Below are positions 4,832 to 6,229 of a stretch of DNA of 6,229 nucleotides, in pieces (position 1 is the stretch's first letter; each line of letters opens with the position of its first letter). Position numbers and translations under genes: made by a program. The DNA is from Actinomycetota bacterium. Its GTDB lineage: Bacteria > Actinomycetota > Thermoleophilia > Gaiellales > Gaiellaceae. The notes under the pieces are model-generated. The model worked only from the letters and a program-made list of their open reading frames with translations. It searched no databases and was not told the DNA's origin. The DNA is taken from positions 1-6,229 of the forward strand of contig JACCYG010000064.1 in the NCBI GenBank assembly GCA_013696595.1, read 5' to 3'.

Positions 4832-6229
4832 CTATTCGTCGAGCTCGACGAGAATCGCGCCGCCGGCGACCCGGTCGCCTTCCTTGACGTTCACGCGGCG
4901 CACGGTCGCCGCGTACGGCGATGTGAGGGGCGTCTCCATCTTCATCGCTTCGAGCACGACAAGCGGCTGGCGGGCCTCGACCTTGTTTCCTGCAGCCGTG
5001 AGAACGCGGATCACTGTGCCGGGCATCGGGGCGGTCACCGTCCGCTCCGCGCCCCCGGCCGAATCCGGTCGAGCAGCCATCTCGGCGAGCGGCGGCGGCG
5101 CGATTGCAGGGGGAGGCGCCGCGGGGTCGCGGTTCAGGCGCCAGTACGAAGCCCAGGCCGGCGGGACACGTGGGGCGCGCGAGAGCGGCGGGTTTTCCTG
5201 GAGAAACGCGGTCGTCGTCTCGCCCGCACGCACTCTGGGATGGCGAACGAGCCACCGCAGAAATGGAAGATTCGTGGTCACGCCGCGGATGCGCGTCTCG
5301 TCGAACGCGAGGGCAAGACGCTCGAGCGCCTCCTCGCGCGAGTCGGCGTGGGCGATCAGCTTCGCGATCAGCGGGTCGTACGCGATCGGAACCTCGTCGC
5401 CCGCTTCGACGCCCGCGTCGACGCGAACGGAGTCTGGAAGTCCGAGCTCCTCGATGCGCCCGGCTTGGGGAAGGAAGGAGCGCGGGTCCTCGGCGTACAG
5501 ACGCACCTCGACGGCGTGCCCAGACGGGTCGCCGGACCGAATCGTCAGCGGCTCCCCCGCCGCGACACGCAGTTGCTGCTCGACGACGTCGATCCCGGTA
5601 ACGAGCTCCGTGACCGGGTGCTCGACCTGGATTCGCGCGTTGAGCTCGAGGAAGTAGAACCGCTCGCCTTCGAGGAGGAATTCGACCGTTCCAGCACCGA
5701 CGTAGCCCAGGCGCTCGGCGAGGGCGACCGCGGCGTCCGCGATCTCGCTTCGAAGCGCCGAGTCGACGGCCGGCGAAGGGCTTTCCTCGAGAACCTTTTG
5801 GTGGCGGCGCTGAACCGAGCACTCGCGCTCCCCGAGCTGCACGACCGTCCCGTGCGCGTCCGCCAGGAGCTGGATCTCCACGTGCCGCGGCCGTTCGACG
5901 TATCGCTCGAAGAAGACCGTGTCATCGCCGAAGCCCGCCTTCGCCTCGCGCCGTGCGGCGGCGACGGCCTCGTCGAGCTCGCCGGGCGTGTGCACAACCC
6001 GCATGCCGCGCCCGCCGCCACCCGCTGCGGCCTTGATGATCAGCGGGAGCCCGATCTCCTCCGGCGAGCCGGTCTCCACCACACCGACGCCTGCTTCGAC
6101 GGCGATCCGCTTCGACTCGAGCTTGTCGCCGGACGCTCGAAGGACGTCCGCGGGCGGGCCGACCCAGATGAGGCCTGCCGCGGCGACGGCCTCTGCAAAC
6201 GCCGGGCTCTCCGCGAGGAAGCCGTAACC
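4832..6229 (-). CDS. Acyl-CoA carboxylase alpha subunit (biotin carboxylase + BCCP), partial at N-terminus
   Basis: Biotin-dependent carboxylase subunit that carboxylates its own biotin with ATP and bicarbonate; a separate carboxyltransferase (not in the window) passes the carboxyl to acetyl-, propionyl- or another acyl-CoA. The frame is open to the window edge, giving 465 residues that begin at GYGFLAES, so about 80 N-terminal residues are missing. Key parts are GDK (34-36), the ATP-grasp loop IKAAAGGGGRGM (65-76), HQKVLEE (143-149), ELNARIQVEHPVTE (195-208) and R269 at the catalytic Arg position. A Pro/Ala-rich linker (about 360-395) leads to a biotinyl domain with EAMKM; the biotinylated Lys is K430, 35 residues from the end as usual. 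There is no large domain between, unlike propionyl- or methylcrotonyl-CoA carboxylase alpha chains, so it resembles short actinobacterial AccA-type subunits. The loop before the ATP-grasp segment is shortened. A GTG at 6082 is internal, not the start. Confidence 0.96.
   Translation of the reverse strand, partial: GYGFLAESPAFAEAVAAAGLIWVGPPADVLRASGDKLESKRIAVEAGVGVVETGSPEEIGLPLIIKAAAGGGGRGMRVVHTPGELDEAVAAARREAKAGFGDDTVFFERYVERPRHVEIQLLADAHGTVVQLGERECSVQRRHQKVLEESPSPAVDSALRSEIADAAVALAERLGYVGAGTVEFLLEGERFYFLELNARIQVEHPVTELVTGIDVVEQQLRVAAGEPLTIRSGDPSGHAVEVRLYAEDPRSFLPQAGRIEELGLPDSVRVDAGVEAGDEVPIAYDPLIAKLIAHADSREEALERLALAFDETRIRGVTTNLPFLRWLVRHPRVRAGETTTAFLQENPPLSRAPRVPPAWASYWRLNRDPAAPPPAIAPPPLAEMAARPDSAGGAERTVTAPMPGTVIRVLTAAGNKVEARQPLVVLEAMKMETPLTSPYAATVRRVNVKEGDRVAGGAILVELDE

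Noticed and set aside
4779..5822. Minus-strand open frame (347 codons) overlapping the carboxylase in another frame
   Set aside because: It is Arg/Pro-rich low-complexity sequence in a shifted frame of a well-supported biotin carboxylase gene.

Overview
The window is GC-rich throughout, uses GTG as well as ATG starts, and has few clear Shine-Dalgarno sequences. Protein style and codon choice suggest a high-GC actinobacterium, possibly of the Thermoleophilia type; that placement is an inference from impression, not a computed result. It looks like ordinary chromosome: I see no insertion sequence, phage gene, CRISPR array, tRNA or rRNA.

Layout. (1) 1-848, minus: an acyl-CoA dehydrogenase whose C-terminus runs off the left edge. 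(2) 845-2338, minus: a complete M17 leucyl aminopeptidase (PepA), upstream of the dehydrogenase and joined to it by a 4-base GTGA start/stop overlap, so the two are probably co-transcribed and translationally coupled. (3) 2339-2604: a divergent intergenic region with a perfect 10-bp inverted repeat and what looks like the wreck of a small gene. (4) 2605-3885, plus: a major facilitator transporter of the fosmidomycin-resistance (Fsr-like) type. (5) 3886-4048: a spacer with several short dyads. (6) 4049-4822, plus: a short-chain dehydrogenase/reductase (SDR) homologue in which the catalytic Tyr and Lys positions are replaced. (7) 4832-6229, minus: the biotin carboxylase/biotin carboxyl carrier subunit of an acyl-CoA carboxylase, N-terminus off the right edge, meeting the SDR gene tail to tail with only 9 bases between stop codons.

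How the genes may work together. Acyl-CoA dehydrogenase and biotin-dependent acyl-CoA carboxylase are typical of fatty-acid and branched-chain amino-acid catabolism. PepA releases N-terminal amino acids from peptides. A peptide-to-acyl-CoA catabolic theme is possible, but two plus-strand genes separate the carboxylase from the other two, so the link is only thematic. The transporter and the SDR-like gene have no evident connection to it.

I do not see a clearly novel multi-gene system. The points most worth a second look are the SDR homologue without its usual active site, the apparent gene remnant and dyad between pepA and the transporter gene, the pepA/acyl-CoA dehydrogenase coupling, and the short palindromes upstream of the SDR gene.
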